Assembly: GCA_910589665.1 (NCBI GenBank) | Contig: CAJUTR010000014.1 | Coordinates: 1 to 63,852, forward strand | From: an uncultured Eubacterium sp. | GTDB taxonomy: Bacteria > Bacillota > Clostridia > Lachnospirales > Lachnospiraceae | Direction of reading: 5' to 3' | Length of the DNA stretch: 63,852 nt | In this document: piece after piece, positions 27,105-35,942 of the stretch | Numbering within the stretch: position 1 is the first letter of the stretch | How the letters are laid out: every line of letters begins with the position of its first letter | Translations under genes and position numbers: made by a program | The notes under the pieces: generated by a model | What the model saw: only the letters and a program-made list of their open reading frames with translations | The model's database searches: none | Told to the model about the DNA's origin: nothing

Positions 27105-27632
27105 ATGTCAGATGAATCATTGTATGCGGCTGCCGGAATCGGCATATTAGGAGCGCTCATTTTCCTCATCATCGTTGGTATTATCGTTCTTGCCCTCTAT
27201 GTGCTGACGGCATATCCAATGTTTCAAATACTGAAGGCAGTAGATTATGATTACGCATGGCTTGCGTGGATTCCCTTCTGCCAGTATTTTGCCATCGCGA
27301 TGGCATTTAACTACAAGAATGAACCAAACATACAGGCATTTGGAATACCGTTGCCGCGGCCGGTAGCTGGTTTTGCCACTCTGATCGGTTCAGTGGCCTC
27401 AGGTTTCATTCCCTTCATCGGTAAGGTGTTCCCCATCCTCGCGCTTCTCATCAGCGGATGTATTCTCGGTGAGATGTACGATGTATGTGAGGACAGTGAA
27501 CCCGGCAAGAATTTAGGAATGGGTATCGTCTCCTCTCTCATCTGGTTTGTACAGATCTATATGCTGTTCAAATTTATGGGAAGAGCGAAACGCGGAGAGA
27601 TCAATATAAAAGCATATGCCGCTAATCATTGA
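27105..27632 (+). CDS. Small multi-pass membrane protein of unknown function
   Basis: 175 residues with about four hydrophobic segments: 10-37, a short one near WLAWIPFCQYFAIAMAF, one near FIGKVFPILALLISG, and one near SSLIWFVQIYMLFKF. The aromatic WLAWIPF motif between helices resembles small clostridial membrane proteins that I cannot name. The start has a strong GAAGGAGG box. It is a single gene between its own promoter and a strong hairpin terminator. Confidence 0.75.
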   Translation: MSDESLYAAAGIGILGALIFLIIVGIIVLALYVLTAYPMFQILKAVDYDYAWLAWIPFCQYFAIAMAFNYKNEPNIQAFGIPLPRPVAGFATLIGSVASGFIPFIGKVFPILALLISGCILGEMYDVCEDSEPGKNLGMGIVSSLIWFVQIYMLFKFMGRAKRGEINIKAYAANH

Positions 27633-27634
27633 TG

Positions 27635-27689
27635 AAAAAAGGTTTGCAATCGTGCACTGTTTCACGTTCACGATGGCAAACCTTTTTTT
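27635..27689. terminator. Bidirectional intrinsic terminator
   Basis: AAAAAAGGTTTGC (27635-27647) pairs with GCAAACCTTTTTT (27676-27688), with an inner ATCGTG/CACGAT stem. A-rich and T-rich tails on both sides allow termination for the membrane protein gene and for birA from the other side. The last codons of birA lie inside the hairpin. Confidence 0.8.
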
Positions 27690-28660
27690 ATGCGCAGCGT
27701 AATCTCTCCGGTATGAAGGGTTCGTCTCACTTTTTCCCCTCTGGCCTCTTCCCATTCTACGACGAGTCCCCCATCGTCATCAATATCGAGCGCTCTTGCT
27801 TCCCTCCACTCATCGCGCTCCAAAAAACGTACCTCTTTTCCGATCACATTGGATCGCATCCGGTATTCTTTCATAAATTCACGTTCTGTCAGATGTTCGT
27901 AAATATTCCAAAACTCATTTAGCACAGATGCCACTAACTCATTTCGGGGAGGAAGGTTTCCCTGCCCGATACACCCAGCCCGCTCCACCAATTCCTGCGG
28001 AAAATCCTCTGTGCGGTAATTGATGCCGATTCCCAAAATGGCAGAATCGATCCTGCCCATCTCAAAATCCGAAATCGCCTCCGTCAATATACCGCATACC
28101 TTTTTGTCCTCAAAATAAATATCGTTCACCCATTTGATCCGGGTTTCTATGTCCAATACATTCTTTATGCCGCGACATACAGCTACCGACGCTGCTGTCG
28201 TGATCAGCACCGCATCCGAACCACCCATTTCTGGCTTCAGCAAAATGCTCATGTAGATGCCTGTGCCCGGCGGGGAATAGAAACTCCTTCCCAGACGTCC
28301 CTTTCCACCTGTCTGCTCCTCCGCCAAAAGGGTGAGTCCGTGTGCCCCCCCGTCAAGCGCCCGGCGTTTTAATTCTACATTCGTAGATTCCACCTTTTTA
28401 TACACTTCGATCGGCAGGTCCCGGTATCTCTCTTTCAGTCCGAGCCGGATCCCTTCAGCACTGATCACATCATTAGAACCCTCCAGCCGGTAGCCGCGGT
28501 TATTCACGGCACGGATCTTATATCCTTCCTCTTTCAGGGCTTTTACCGCTTTCCATACCGATGTGCGCGACACACCGAGCCGATTCGCGATTTCCTCGCC
28601 GGATAGATCTTTCTCCCTGTTTGCCTCCAAAATAGACAGGAGCTCGGTCTTTACGCTCAT
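27668..28660 (-). CDS. birA: Bifunctional biotin-[acetyl-CoA-carboxylase] ligase / biotin repressor
   Basis: 330 residues: an N-terminal winged helix (LSGEEIANRLGVSRTSVWKA) and a biotin-protein ligase core with GGKGRLGRSFYSPPGTGIYM and IKWVNDIYFEDKKVCGILTE, plus the C-terminal SH3-like domain. It biotinylates carboxylase subunits and, with the HTH, can repress biotin genes. It overlaps the upstream U32 peptidase gene by 4 bases. Confidence 0.94.
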   Translation of the reverse strand: MSVKTELLSILEANREKDLSGEEIANRLGVSRTSVWKAVKALKEEGYKIRAVNNRGYRLEGSNDVISAEGIRLGLKERYRDLPIEVYKKVESTNVELKRRALDGGAHGLTLLAEEQTGGKGRLGRSFYSPPGTGIYMSILLKPEMGGSDAVLITTAASVAVCRGIKNVLDIETRIKWVNDIYFEDKKVCGILTEAISDFEMGRIDSAILGIGINYRTEDFPQELVERAGCIGQGNLPPRNELVASVLNEFWNIYEHLTEREFMKEYRMRSNVIGKEVRFLERDEWREARALDIDDDGGLVVEWEEARGEKVRRTLHTGEITLRIKKGLPS

Positions 28661-29898
28661 ATCGATCCATCCCCCATTCTCCGTATGATATCAAACGGGG
28701 CAAGCTCACACGCCAGATCGATCCGTATCCGCTGTCCGGGATGCGGGCAGCTGTCAACCGCCGTTCCCTCTTCGTCAAACATAGCAGCCACATTTGCCCG
28801 CACATTTTCGCCGGATGGTTTCATGACCTCCACCGCATCCCCTACGGAGAATTTATTTTTCTGCTCAAACCATCCCGTTCCATCGTCTTCCACCTGCTCG
28901 ATCATACCGAGATAAACAAATCCCTTTACATACGTGTTATTGTCATAAATCTGGCCCTCATGCGTGACCGGCCCGAAGAAGAACCCCGTCGTAAACTGAC
29001 GATAGGTACACTTCGCGATCTCTTCCTGATAGTACGGGATCCTGCTCTTGTACAGCGCCGGATCGTTCAGATAATCATCGACCGCCATCCGGTATGTTCT
29101 TGAAACAACTGCCACATACAGCGCCGTCTTCATACGTCCCTCTATTTTAAAACTATCGATCCCCGCCTCAACCAGCTCCGGGATATGCTCGATCATACAC
29201 AGGTCCTTCGAGTTGAAAATATAAGTTCCTCTCTCATTTTCCTCGACCGGAAGATACTCTCCCGGACGCTTTTCCTCCATAATATAGTACTTCCACCGGC
29301 ACGGATGCGTACATGCGCCGAGGTTCGCGTCGCGTCCGGTAAAATAGTTGCTCAAAAGGCAGCGGCCAGAGTACGAAATACACATCGCCCCATGCACAAA
29401 CGTTTCAATTTCCAGCTCATCCGGTATATTCTCCCGGATTTCCCGGATTTCCCCTAAAGAAAGCTCTCTCGCCGTCACGACACGGGACGCGCCCTGCTCG
29501 TACCAGAAACGAAACGTCATTTCATTTACATTGTTACTCTGTGTACTGATATGGACATCAATTTCCGGACATACTTCCCTCGCGATAGAAAACACACCCG
29601 GATCCGAAATGATCAGGGCATCCGGCTGGATCTCCTTCAATTCCTCAAAATACTGTCTCACGCCATCCAAATCCCGGTTGTGGGCCGTAATATTTGCTGT
29701 CACATATACTTTTTTTCCCCTCTCATGGGCGTAGTTGATCCCCTTTTTCATATCATCAAAAGAGAAATTCTTTGCTTTCGCCCGCAGTCCATACATTTCC
29801 CCACCAATATAAACCGCATCCGCACCATATTCTACAGCTGTCTTCAGAACATCCAGACAACTTGCCGGCGCGAGTATTTCCGGTCTTCTTCTCTTCAT
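28657..29898 (-). CDS. Peptidase U32 family protein
   Basis: About 413 residues. EILAPASCLDVLKTAVEYGA with DAVYIGGEMYGLRA opens the U32 domain; VHGAMCISYSGRCLLSNYF and CTHPCRWKYYI supply the conserved Cys set. U32 proteins include collagenase-like peptidases and tRNA/ubiquinone hydroxylases (TrhP/RlhA, UbiU); in Clostridia the copy next to trmR is plausibly linked to 5-hydroxyuridine formation in tRNA. ATG 29898 (GGGAGAGGAAG) is preferred to ATG 29967, which has no RBS. Confidence 0.88.
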   Translation of the reverse strand: MKRRRPEILAPASCLDVLKTAVEYGADAVYIGGEMYGLRAKAKNFSFDDMKKGINYAHERGKKVYVTANITAHNRDLDGVRQYFEELKEIQPDALIISDPGVFSIAREVCPEIDVHISTQSNNVNEMTFRFWYEQGASRVVTARELSLGEIREIRENIPDELEIETFVHGAMCISYSGRCLLSNYFTGRDANLGACTHPCRWKYYIMEEKRPGEYLPVEENERGTYIFNSKDLCMIEHIPELVEAGIDSFKIEGRMKTALYVAVVSRTYRMAVDDYLNDPALYKSRIPYYQEEIAKCTYRQFTTGFFFGPVTHEGQIYDNNTYVKGFVYLGMIEQVEDDGTGWFEQKNKFSVGDAVEVMKPSGENVRANVAAMFDEEGTAVDSCPHPGQRIRIDLACELAPFDIIRRMGDGSI

Positions 29899-29968
29899 CT
29901 TCCTCTCCCGCTTTCTCGGCCTGAAACAGGCTGACTTTTTTGACTCCGCCGCTATCGGCTTCTTCATA

Positions 29969-30637
29969 CTAGTGTATTGTACTGTTCATCCTCGTACTGA
30001 CCGTAACGCCGTCTCCCAATGACAGACAGATCGTTTCCAGCTCTTCCATATGGGTGATCGTATACAGATATTCCCTCATCCTGGCGTGGATCGTCCGGTC
30101 ACGTCGTTTCACCGCATACCGCGATTCCAGCACATCACAGTCATGAAGGATATTATCCGATACCAAAATACCGCCCGGACGGAGGATTGACAGGATCGAC
30201 GGCAGGAAATTCAAATACTGCCCCTTTGCGGCATCCATAAAAATGAAATCAAAGGAATCCTCTCTATCCACCATCTCTACAAGCTTCTCGCACGCGTCTC
30301 CCTCCACCAGGCGGATCCGCTTCTCCCGGTCGTACATTTCAAAGTTTTCCCGTGCCTTTACCAGCCGCATTTCTACTTTTTCAATCGTTGTGATGCGGGA
30401 TGCAGCGGGCAGGCACTCTTTCATAAACAAGGCGGAATAACCAACCGCCGTTCCGACTTCCAGCACTTTTTTCGGACGGTTCACGCGCAGCAGATAGCGG
30501 AGAAGATCCCGAACCGCCCGGCGGATCACAGGCACCTCATCGCGAACCGCCTCTCGTTCGATCTCTGTAATGTAAGCCGGTAATTCCATGCGCAGCGTGT
30601 CAAAAAACACTTCGGCCCTCTCCTCGTTTTGGTTCAT
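29969..30637 (-). CDS. trmR: O-methyltransferase, TrmR-like (tRNA 5-hydroxyuridine)
   Basis: 222 residues, class I SAM methyltransferase of the YrrM/COMT type. KKVLEVGTAVGYSALFMKE is the SAM-binding motif I; FIFMDAAKGQYLNFL and ILVSDNILHDCDV are the metal-binding motifs. In Bacillus subtilis the family member TrmR makes 5-methoxyuridine at wobble position 34. The start overlaps the upstream stop by 4 bases (ATGA). Confidence 0.8.
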   Translation of the reverse strand: MNQNEERAEVFFDTLRMELPAYITEIEREAVRDEVPVIRRAVRDLLRYLLRVNRPKKVLEVGTAVGYSALFMKECLPAASRITTIEKVEMRLVKARENFEMYDREKRIRLVEGDACEKLVEMVDREDSFDFIFMDAAKGQYLNFLPSILSILRPGGILVSDNILHDCDVLESRYAVKRRDRTIHARMREYLYTITHMEELETICLSLGDGVTVSTRMNSTIH

Positions 30638-31035
30638 CCGCTGACTCCCTTTACTATTTTTTCTAATATTTCTTTATAAGTCATACTCGTATTCAGTTCA
30701 TAGCTCCCTGCCACGATAATACTCTTACTGCTCTGGGATAGACGGAGACGAATGTAGAATGAATACGCATTCGGAACGATCCCTTCCTTTTCGAGGTTTC
30801 GCGCAATCGTCATCGCGTCATCCGCTTCCGCGACCACAAATGTCTGGTTCCTGCCCGGCGGCGGCTCCGCCACCACGTCGCCAAAAACTTCATTGGCAAA
30901 TGAATATGATAATTGACATACCTCCACAGCACCGAGAACGATTACGACATAAAAAATGGCATTGAGTAAGAGGATCAGAAATCCCCGTATAAAAAGCAGC
31001 GCTGTCGCATTCCCCTTTTCCGCTTTCCCTGCCAT
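30634..31035 (-). CDS. Short MltG/YceG-like membrane protein lacking the catalytic domain
   Basis: 133 residues: one transmembrane helix (FIRGFLILLLNAIFYVVIVL) and an extracytoplasmic LysM-like part with DAMTIARNLEKEGIVPNAYS and SYELNTSMTYKEILEKI, as at the N terminus of the endolytic transglycosylase MltG. The YceG catalytic domain (usually another ~200 residues with an essential Glu) is absent. It occupies the usual mltG position between rnjA and trmR. It may be a regulatory remnant or a distinct small protein. Confidence 0.68.
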   Translation of the reverse strand: MAGKAEKGNATALLFIRGFLILLLNAIFYVVIVLGAVEVCQLSYSFANEVFGDVVAEPPPGRNQTFVVAEADDAMTIARNLEKEGIVPNAYSFYIRLRLSQSSKSIIVAGSYELNTSMTYKEILEKIVKGVSG

Positions 31036-31060
31036 AAACGCCCTCCTCTCTGCATCCGTT

Positions 31061-32734
31061 TTATACTTCCATAATGATCGGCAGTATCATCGGATTCCGC
31101 TTTGTCTTCTTCCACAGAAAATCATTGAGGGAATCTTTGATTTCCGACTTGATCCTTCCCCAGTCCGAAATCCCCCTGTCACTCAGCCGGTCAAGCGCGA
31201 TATTGACGATCTCCAGACACTCGTCCATCAGGTTTTCCGCCTCTCTCACATACACAAATCCCCTCGATACAATATCCGGCCCCGAAAGGATCTGATTCGA
31301 ACCGCGCTCCAGTGTGAGGACAACAACCATCAGGCCGTTTTCCGAGAGATGCTGTCTGTCACGCAAAACGATGTTTCCGACATCGCCGACGCCGAGCCCG
31401 TCTACCATGATCCCCTGCGCCTGTACGTCTCCAACGACTTTCATACCATCTTCTTTTACTTCCAGGATGTTGCCGGAATTCATGATCATAACATTTTCCT
31501 TCGGAACCCCCATCTCCTGCGCCAACTCACTGTGTCGGAGAAGATGGCGGTACTCACCATGTACTGGGATCGCGAATTTCGGCCTCACGAGCGAATAGAT
31601 CAATTTCAGTTCTTCCTGGCAGGCATGTCCTGAAACATGGGCATCCTGGAAAATAACCTTCGCTCCTTTCATTGACAGTTCGTTGATCACCTTAGACACG
31701 CTCTTTTCATTCCCCGGGATCGGATTGGAACTAAAGATAACCGTATCCCCCGGCTTGATCGTCACGCTGCGGTGGATGGACGCCGCAATCCGTGAAAGAG
31801 CAGCCATCGCCTCGCCCTGGCTTCCGGTCGTGATCAGCACGATCTGGTCATCGGTATAATTTTTCATCTCGTCCAAACTGATGATAATATTATCCGGCGC
31901 CTTTATATATCCGAGATCCACAGCAATCTCTAAAATATTTACCATGCTGCGTCCCTCTACGATCACTTTACGCTTGTACTTATGCGCCGAATTGATGATC
32001 TGCTGCACACGGTCCACATTCGACGCAAATGTGGCCACGATGATTCGGTTCTTCTCATTTTCCGCAAAGATCGTATCAAACGTTTCTCCCACCGTCTTCT
32101 CTGACATCGTAAATCCAGGCTTCAGCACGTTCGTACTGTCTGCCATCAGAGCGAGTACGCCTTTCCTCCCGAGTTCCCCGAACCGGGCAAGGTCAATGCT
32201 GTCCCCGTAAACCGGCGTATAATCCACCTTGAAATCGCCGGTATGCACGATCACGCCGGCCGGTGTATAGATCGCCAGCGCCGCCGAATCCGCGATGCTG
32301 TGGTTCGTACGGATAAACTCGATACGGAAATCCCCGAGATTGATATACTGGCCATACGATACGACCTTACGCCGAACCAACCCTAAAAGGTTATGCTCTT
32401 TCAATTTGTTCTCAATGATCGCCATCGTAAGTTTCGTCGCATACACTGGCACATTCAGTTCTTTCAGAATATATGGCAAAGCCCCGATATGGTCCTCATG
32501 TCCGTGGGTAATGACAAACCCTTTCACCTTTTCCCTGTGATCTTTCAAATAAGTCACATCCGGTATGACCAGATCCACCCCGAGCATATCATCTTCTGGA
32601 AACGCCAGCCCGCAGTCCACCACGATTATGCTATTTTCTGTCTCAAATGCCGTAATGTTCATTCCGATCTGTTCCAGTCCACCCAGCGGGATGATACGCA
32701 CCTTTTCATTCCCTGTTTTCGTCTTTTTTCTCAA
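31061..32734 (-). CDS. rnjA: Ribonuclease J
   Basis: 557 residues, metallo-beta-lactamase/beta-CASP exo- and endoribonuclease central to mRNA decay and rRNA maturation in Firmicutes. GFVITHGHEDHIGALPYIL (HxHxDH), VHTGDFKVDYTP, MADSTN and VHGEYRHLLRH are all present. The first codon is TTG (32734), with GAGAGG 12 nt upstream; no ATG fits better. It is followed 25 bp downstream by the MltG-like gene. Confidence 0.94.
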   Translation of the reverse strand: MRKKTKTGNEKVRIIPLGGLEQIGMNITAFETENSIIVVDCGLAFPEDDMLGVDLVIPDVTYLKDHREKVKGFVITHGHEDHIGALPYILKELNVPVYATKLTMAIIENKLKEHNLLGLVRRKVVSYGQYINLGDFRIEFIRTNHSIADSAALAIYTPAGVIVHTGDFKVDYTPVYGDSIDLARFGELGRKGVLALMADSTNVLKPGFTMSEKTVGETFDTIFAENEKNRIIVATFASNVDRVQQIINSAHKYKRKVIVEGRSMVNILEIAVDLGYIKAPDNIIISLDEMKNYTDDQIVLITTGSQGEAMAALSRIAASIHRSVTIKPGDTVIFSSNPIPGNEKSVSKVINELSMKGAKVIFQDAHVSGHACQEELKLIYSLVRPKFAIPVHGEYRHLLRHSELAQEMGVPKENVMIMNSGNILEVKEDGMKVVGDVQAQGIMVDGLGVGDVGNIVLRDRQHLSENGLMVVVLTLERGSNQILSGPDIVSRGFVYVREAENLMDECLEIVNIALDRLSDRGISDWGRIKSEIKDSLNDFLWKKTKRNPMILPIIMEV

Positions 32735-32810
32735 AATATTGTTGCACCTCTCTTTTCTTTCTTGATTCTATGATTGATTTTTATCATTTTTTTCTCTACA
32801 CTCATTTGGG

Positions 32811-32871
32811 CGTGTACGCAAACAAAAGGGAAAATGCTGCTTGCAGCAAATCTGCTTTGCGGGCGCACACG
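32811..32871 (-). repeat. Structured intergenic repeat-like element between DUF1292 gene and rnjA
   Basis: CGTGTGCGC (32871-32863) can pair with GCGTACACG (32819-32811) at eight of nine positions, and GCTGCAAGCAGC is a perfect inner hairpin. It lies in the 142-bp gap after the DUF1292 gene. An intergenic hairpin of this form could be a terminator-like or processing element; there is no strong T tract. It is distinct from the ATGAGG leader repeats although it shares GTGTNTGCGC-like blocks. Confidence 0.4.
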
Positions 32872-32876
32872 TTCTC

Positions 32877-33185
32877 CTACATGGAGAGATTAATATCTTC
32901 CATCAACTCTTCAAAATATTTCGATACGATCATTAATTCCTTTTCATCTCCGACCACGTCGCAGCGTACCATATCGCTCCCGTCTTCCTCTTCCCTGACC
33001 CGTAAGATCAGCGCTTGTCCTTCTTCCTCTTCCAAGTTTTCTACAGTTGTATCATTTCCTTCGTTCCATTCCTGATCGGTCACTAGAAGGTACACCCTTC
33101 CTGCAATCTCTGCTTTTTCCACAACAAAAAAAGCCTCCTCGCTGCCATCCTCAGCAGTAAGCACAATCTCACCATTTTTTTCCAC
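32877..33185 (-). CDS. DUF1292 domain protein
   Basis: About 102 residues and very acidic. EIVLTAEDGSEEAFFVVEKA and GRVYLLVTDQEW, then a long Glu/Asp tract, are typical of DUF1292. Its function is unknown, but it nearly always follows ireB and ruvX in Clostridia. I use GTG 33185 (AAGGAGAG 7 nt upstream); the frame is open to 33203, overlapping ruvX. Confidence 0.82.
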   Translation of the reverse strand: MEKNGEIVLTAEDGSEEAFFVVEKAEIAGRVYLLVTDQEWNEGNDTTVENLEEEEGQALILRVREEEDGSDMVRCDVVGDEKELMIVSKYFEELMEDINLSM

Positions 33186-33199
33186 GGCTTCTCTCCTTT

Positions 33200-33631
33200 T
33201 CACTTTTCGACACGCAATGAATCCAAGTAGCCCTGTAAAATAAATGCTGCTGCTATCTTATCCACATATTTCTTCCGGTTCTCACGTCGCACGTTCCCCT
33301 CTTTCAGAACCTCCATAGCAGATACGGTAGTCAGTCTTTCATCCCACAGTACTACTTCCAAACCCGTTCGTTTCACAAGCTTATCTCTAAATTCTTCCGT
33401 TCGCTGTACTCGTTCCCCAAGAGTATTATTCATATTCTTAGGATACCCCAAACAAATCGTTTCTACTTCATACTCGGCGATCAATTGATCGATCCTTGCC
33501 AGAGTCTGACGCAGTTTTGTTTCATGTTTCCTTTTTATTACTTCAACCGGCTGTGCTGTAATGAGAAGCGCGTCACTAACCGCCACCCCTACTGTCACAG
33601 AGCCGTAGTCAAGTCCTAATATTCTCTTCAT
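33200..33631 (-). CDS. ruvX: Holliday junction resolvase-like RuvX/YqgF
   Basis: 143 residues, RNase H-like fold. LGLDYGSVTVGVAVSDALLI (catalytic Asp), ICLGYPKNMNNTLGERVQ and VLWDERLTTVSAMEVL are diagnostic. The family processes the 5' end of pre-16S rRNA and may resolve DNA junctions. The start overlaps the ireB stop (ATGA) without a clear own RBS, so translation is probably coupled. Confidence 0.93.
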   Translation of the reverse strand: MKRILGLDYGSVTVGVAVSDALLITAQPVEVIKRKHETKLRQTLARIDQLIAEYEVETICLGYPKNMNNTLGERVQRTEEFRDKLVKRTGLEVVLWDERLTTVSAMEVLKEGNVRRENRKKYVDKIAAAFILQGYLDSLRVEK

Positions 33632-33888
33632 TTCAAATTATTCTTTATATAATCTTCTAAAAACAACTCGATCACTTCGTCCCGTTCCACCCGCATGATC
33701 AGACTCCGCGCCCCTTTATGGCTCGTGATATACGTTGGGTCACCCGACATCAGATACCCTACGATCTGATTGACAGGATTATATCCTTTTTCGGTCAGTG
33801 CCGCATAGACGGAAGCAATGACATCCCTCACATCAAAATCTTTATCCACATCCACCTTAAAAAGCTGTGTATTGCTCATTTCCTGCAT
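33628..33888 (-). CDS. IreB family regulatory phosphoprotein (UPF0297)
   Basis: 86 residues with KGYNPVNQIVGYLMSGDPTY and ITSHKGARSLIMRVERDEVI, invariant in the IreB/YrzL family. In Enterococcus IreB is phosphorylated by the PASTA kinase IreK and affects cephalosporin resistance. It is the first gene of the ireB-ruvX-DUF1292 operon. The start could be 33888 or the ATG nine bases later; the RBS spacing does not decide. Confidence 0.92.
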   Translation of the reverse strand: MQEMSNTQLFKVDVDKDFDVRDVIASVYAALTEKGYNPVNQIVGYLMSGDPTYITSHKGARSLIMRVERDEVIELFLEDYIKNNLK

Positions 33889-34062
33889 ACGATTGCCATA
33901 CTCCTTTCAAACTCCGACAGCTTATTTCCCAATCTCATCAAACAATTATCTTTTATTTTAATATAAATATCTGAAAACCGCAACTATTTTTTTCTCTACC
34001 TGCGGGAATGTTCTTATCATTCGCACAATTTTCTTTAAGTATACTCTCAAACGGATGAGAAT

Positions 34063-35412
34063 TCAAGGTGTTTCTAAAATACAATTCCGTCTCCCGATCT
34101 TCACCTCCGCGATCTGATTCTCGTGATACCCGTTTGCCCGCGCCTCCTGCACCGGCACGCCAAATAGCATATACCGTTCGTTGTGGCCGACCAGAAAACA
34201 CTGGCTGTCGATCTTTCGAACCTCTTCAAACAGCACGTTTTCCGTCTTTCCCACAAACCATTCCGCATACGCCGCTTTTAACTCTGCCGCGTCCGCGATC
34301 AAAATCTCGCTGCGCTGGCGCTTCACGTCCGGAGAAACCTGCCCGTCCATCTGGGCAGCTTTCGTTCCTGTCCTTACGCTGTACGGAAAAACATGGATAG
34401 CCGCAAGTCCGACGTCTTTTACAAAACGTCTTGTCGTCTCAAATTCCTCTTCCGTTTCCCCCGGAAACCCCACAATCACATCGGTCGTAATAGCCGGATG
34501 TTCATAATAACACCGGATGCAGTCACATCCCTCACGATACTGCGCGGCCGTATAGTGGCGGTTCATCCGCTTCAGCGTGGCATCGCACCCGCTCTGGAGT
34601 GACAGATGAAAATGCGGACACAGTTTGTCCACCTGAGAAAGTCCATCCATAAACTCCCTGCAGAGGATACGCGGTTCCAAAGATCCCAGCCGGATCCGTT
34701 TGATACCTGGCACCTCATTCACTTTTTGAAGTAACGCCACAAGCGGCGCTCCTTTTAACCAGACAAATTGTCTGGCACTTTGGGACTTATCATCGGAACC
34801 GTCGGCACCATACGAAGAAAGATGGATCCCTGTGAGAACGACTTCCTGAAACCCGAGCTGCGCCGCCTGGCGGATCTCTTGCAGTATGTCCTCTGCCGGA
34901 CGGCTGGACAGCACACCGCCGCCGCGCACGTAAGGGATCGTACAATAGCTGCAGAACTGGTTGCAGCCGTCCTGGATCTTAACATATTTTCTCGTGCGTA
35001 CGGATGTTGTTTTCTCCTGCATGAAACGCTCTTCTGTGCATTGCGTCCCCTCCCCAGCCATCCTTCCATGCTGCCGCATAAACGAAATGACTCTTTTGGC
35101 GGCGTCTTTTTTCTCCGAATTTAAAAGCACAAGGTCGATCGCCGTATCCTTTTCCCATTCCTTCCCTGCGCTCTCCACATAACACCCCACAGCAGCCACC
35201 ACGCCATTCGGATTCTTCTTCCTCGCCCGATGGATCATCTTTCGTGATTTGCGGTCTGCCATATTCGTCACCGTACACGTATTGATCACATATACATCTG
35301 CACATTCATGAAAATCCACAACCTGAAACCCATGTTGTTCAAAATCCGCCATCATCTTTTCTGTTTCATAATAGTTTACTTTACACCCGAGCGTCAAAAA
35401 AGCTGCTTTCAT
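34063..35412 (-). CDS. mtaB: tRNA t6A37 methylthiotransferase MtaB
   Basis: About 449 residues of a radical-SAM methylthiotransferase that turns t6A into ms2t6A at tRNA position 37. The N-terminal UPF0004 Cys residues (LGCKVNYYE, INTCTVTN, VGCYVES), the radical-SAM CxxxCxxC (GCNQFCSYCTIPYVRGGG) and the C-terminal TRAM-like end are visible. A Ser/Asp-rich insert follows IHLSSYGADG. ATG 35412 matches the family N terminus (MKAAFLTLGC); ATG 35424 is an alternative. Confidence 0.92.
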   Translation of the reverse strand: MKAAFLTLGCKVNYYETEKMMADFEQHGFQVVDFHECADVYVINTCTVTNMADRKSRKMIHRARKKNPNGVVAAVGCYVESAGKEWEKDTAIDLVLLNSEKKDAAKRVISFMRQHGRMAGEGTQCTEERFMQEKTTSVRTRKYVKIQDGCNQFCSYCTIPYVRGGGVLSSRPAEDILQEIRQAAQLGFQEVVLTGIHLSSYGADGSDDKSQSARQFVWLKGAPLVALLQKVNEVPGIKRIRLGSLEPRILCREFMDGLSQVDKLCPHFHLSLQSGCDATLKRMNRHYTAAQYREGCDCIRCYYEHPAITTDVIVGFPGETEEEFETTRRFVKDVGLAAIHVFPYSVRTGTKAAQMDGQVSPDVKRQRSEILIADAAELKAAYAEWFVGKTENVLFEEVRKIDSQCFLVGHNERYMLFGVPVQEARANGYHENQIAEVKIGRRNCILETP

Positions 35413-35499
35413 ACGGTCTTTCATTTCCCGGCACAGTTCCTTTCTACAATTTGCACAAAAATAGTGTTGATTTTTCTAACAACTGGTTTAAATTTTCCA

Positions 35500-35531
35500 T
35501 TGACATAAAATCCATAACATAATAGTATAAT
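35500..35531 (+). promoter_or_regulatory. Promoter-like boxes before the HPr-like gene
   Basis: TTGACA (35500-35505) and TATAAT (35526-35531) are both perfect matches but 20 bp apart, longer than the optimal 17, so strength is uncertain. Confidence 0.4.
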
Positions 35532-35602
35532 AAATGAGTGTTTTACGATCACGGAATCATCCGTGTATCATACATCTGAATCTGAATAAGGAGGTTACTC
35601 TG

Positions 35603-35836
35603 ATGAAAACAGTACGGATTTCTTTGAACTCGATTGACAAAGTAAAAGCATTTGTCAATGAAGTGACAAAATTCGATGCCGAGTTTGATCTGGTTTCCGG
35701 AAGATATGTGATCGACGCAAAATCCATCATGGGCATTTTCAGCCTTGACTTGTCAAAGCCGATCGATCTGAACATCCACAACGAAAATAACGTAGATGAA
35801 ATCCTTTCGAAACTCGATTCATTTATCGTCGAATAA
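35603..35836 (+). CDS. HPr-like protein without the phosphorylatable histidine
   Basis: 77 residues with the HPr fold length and pattern, including the Ser46-site region AKSIMGIFSLDLSKPIDL. The N-terminal RHARPA loop carrying His15 is replaced by SLNSIDKVKAFVNEVT, so it cannot carry phosphate from enzyme I. This resembles Crh-like regulators. The start is fixed by AAGGAGGTTACTCTG. It is monocistronic with its own promoter and terminator, and sits on the opposite strand inside a minus-strand housekeeping block. Confidence 0.8.
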   Translation: MKTVRISLNSIDKVKAFVNEVTKFDAEFDLVSGRYVIDAKSIMGIFSLDLSKPIDLNIHNENNVDEILSKLDSFIVE

Positions 35837-35879
35837 CAACGCAAACGGAGAAACATGGGGTACAAAAAGTAACGTGTGG

Positions 35880-35917
35880 GGACTGTAAGTCTTGAATGCA
35901 AGAAACAGTCCTTTTTT
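35880..35917 (+). terminator. Intrinsic terminator of the HPr-like gene
   Basis: GGACTGT (35880-35886) pairs with ACAGTCC (35905-35911), followed by six T. Confidence 0.8.
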
Positions 35918-35942
35918 GCTGTCCATCACACGCCATTCCCTG

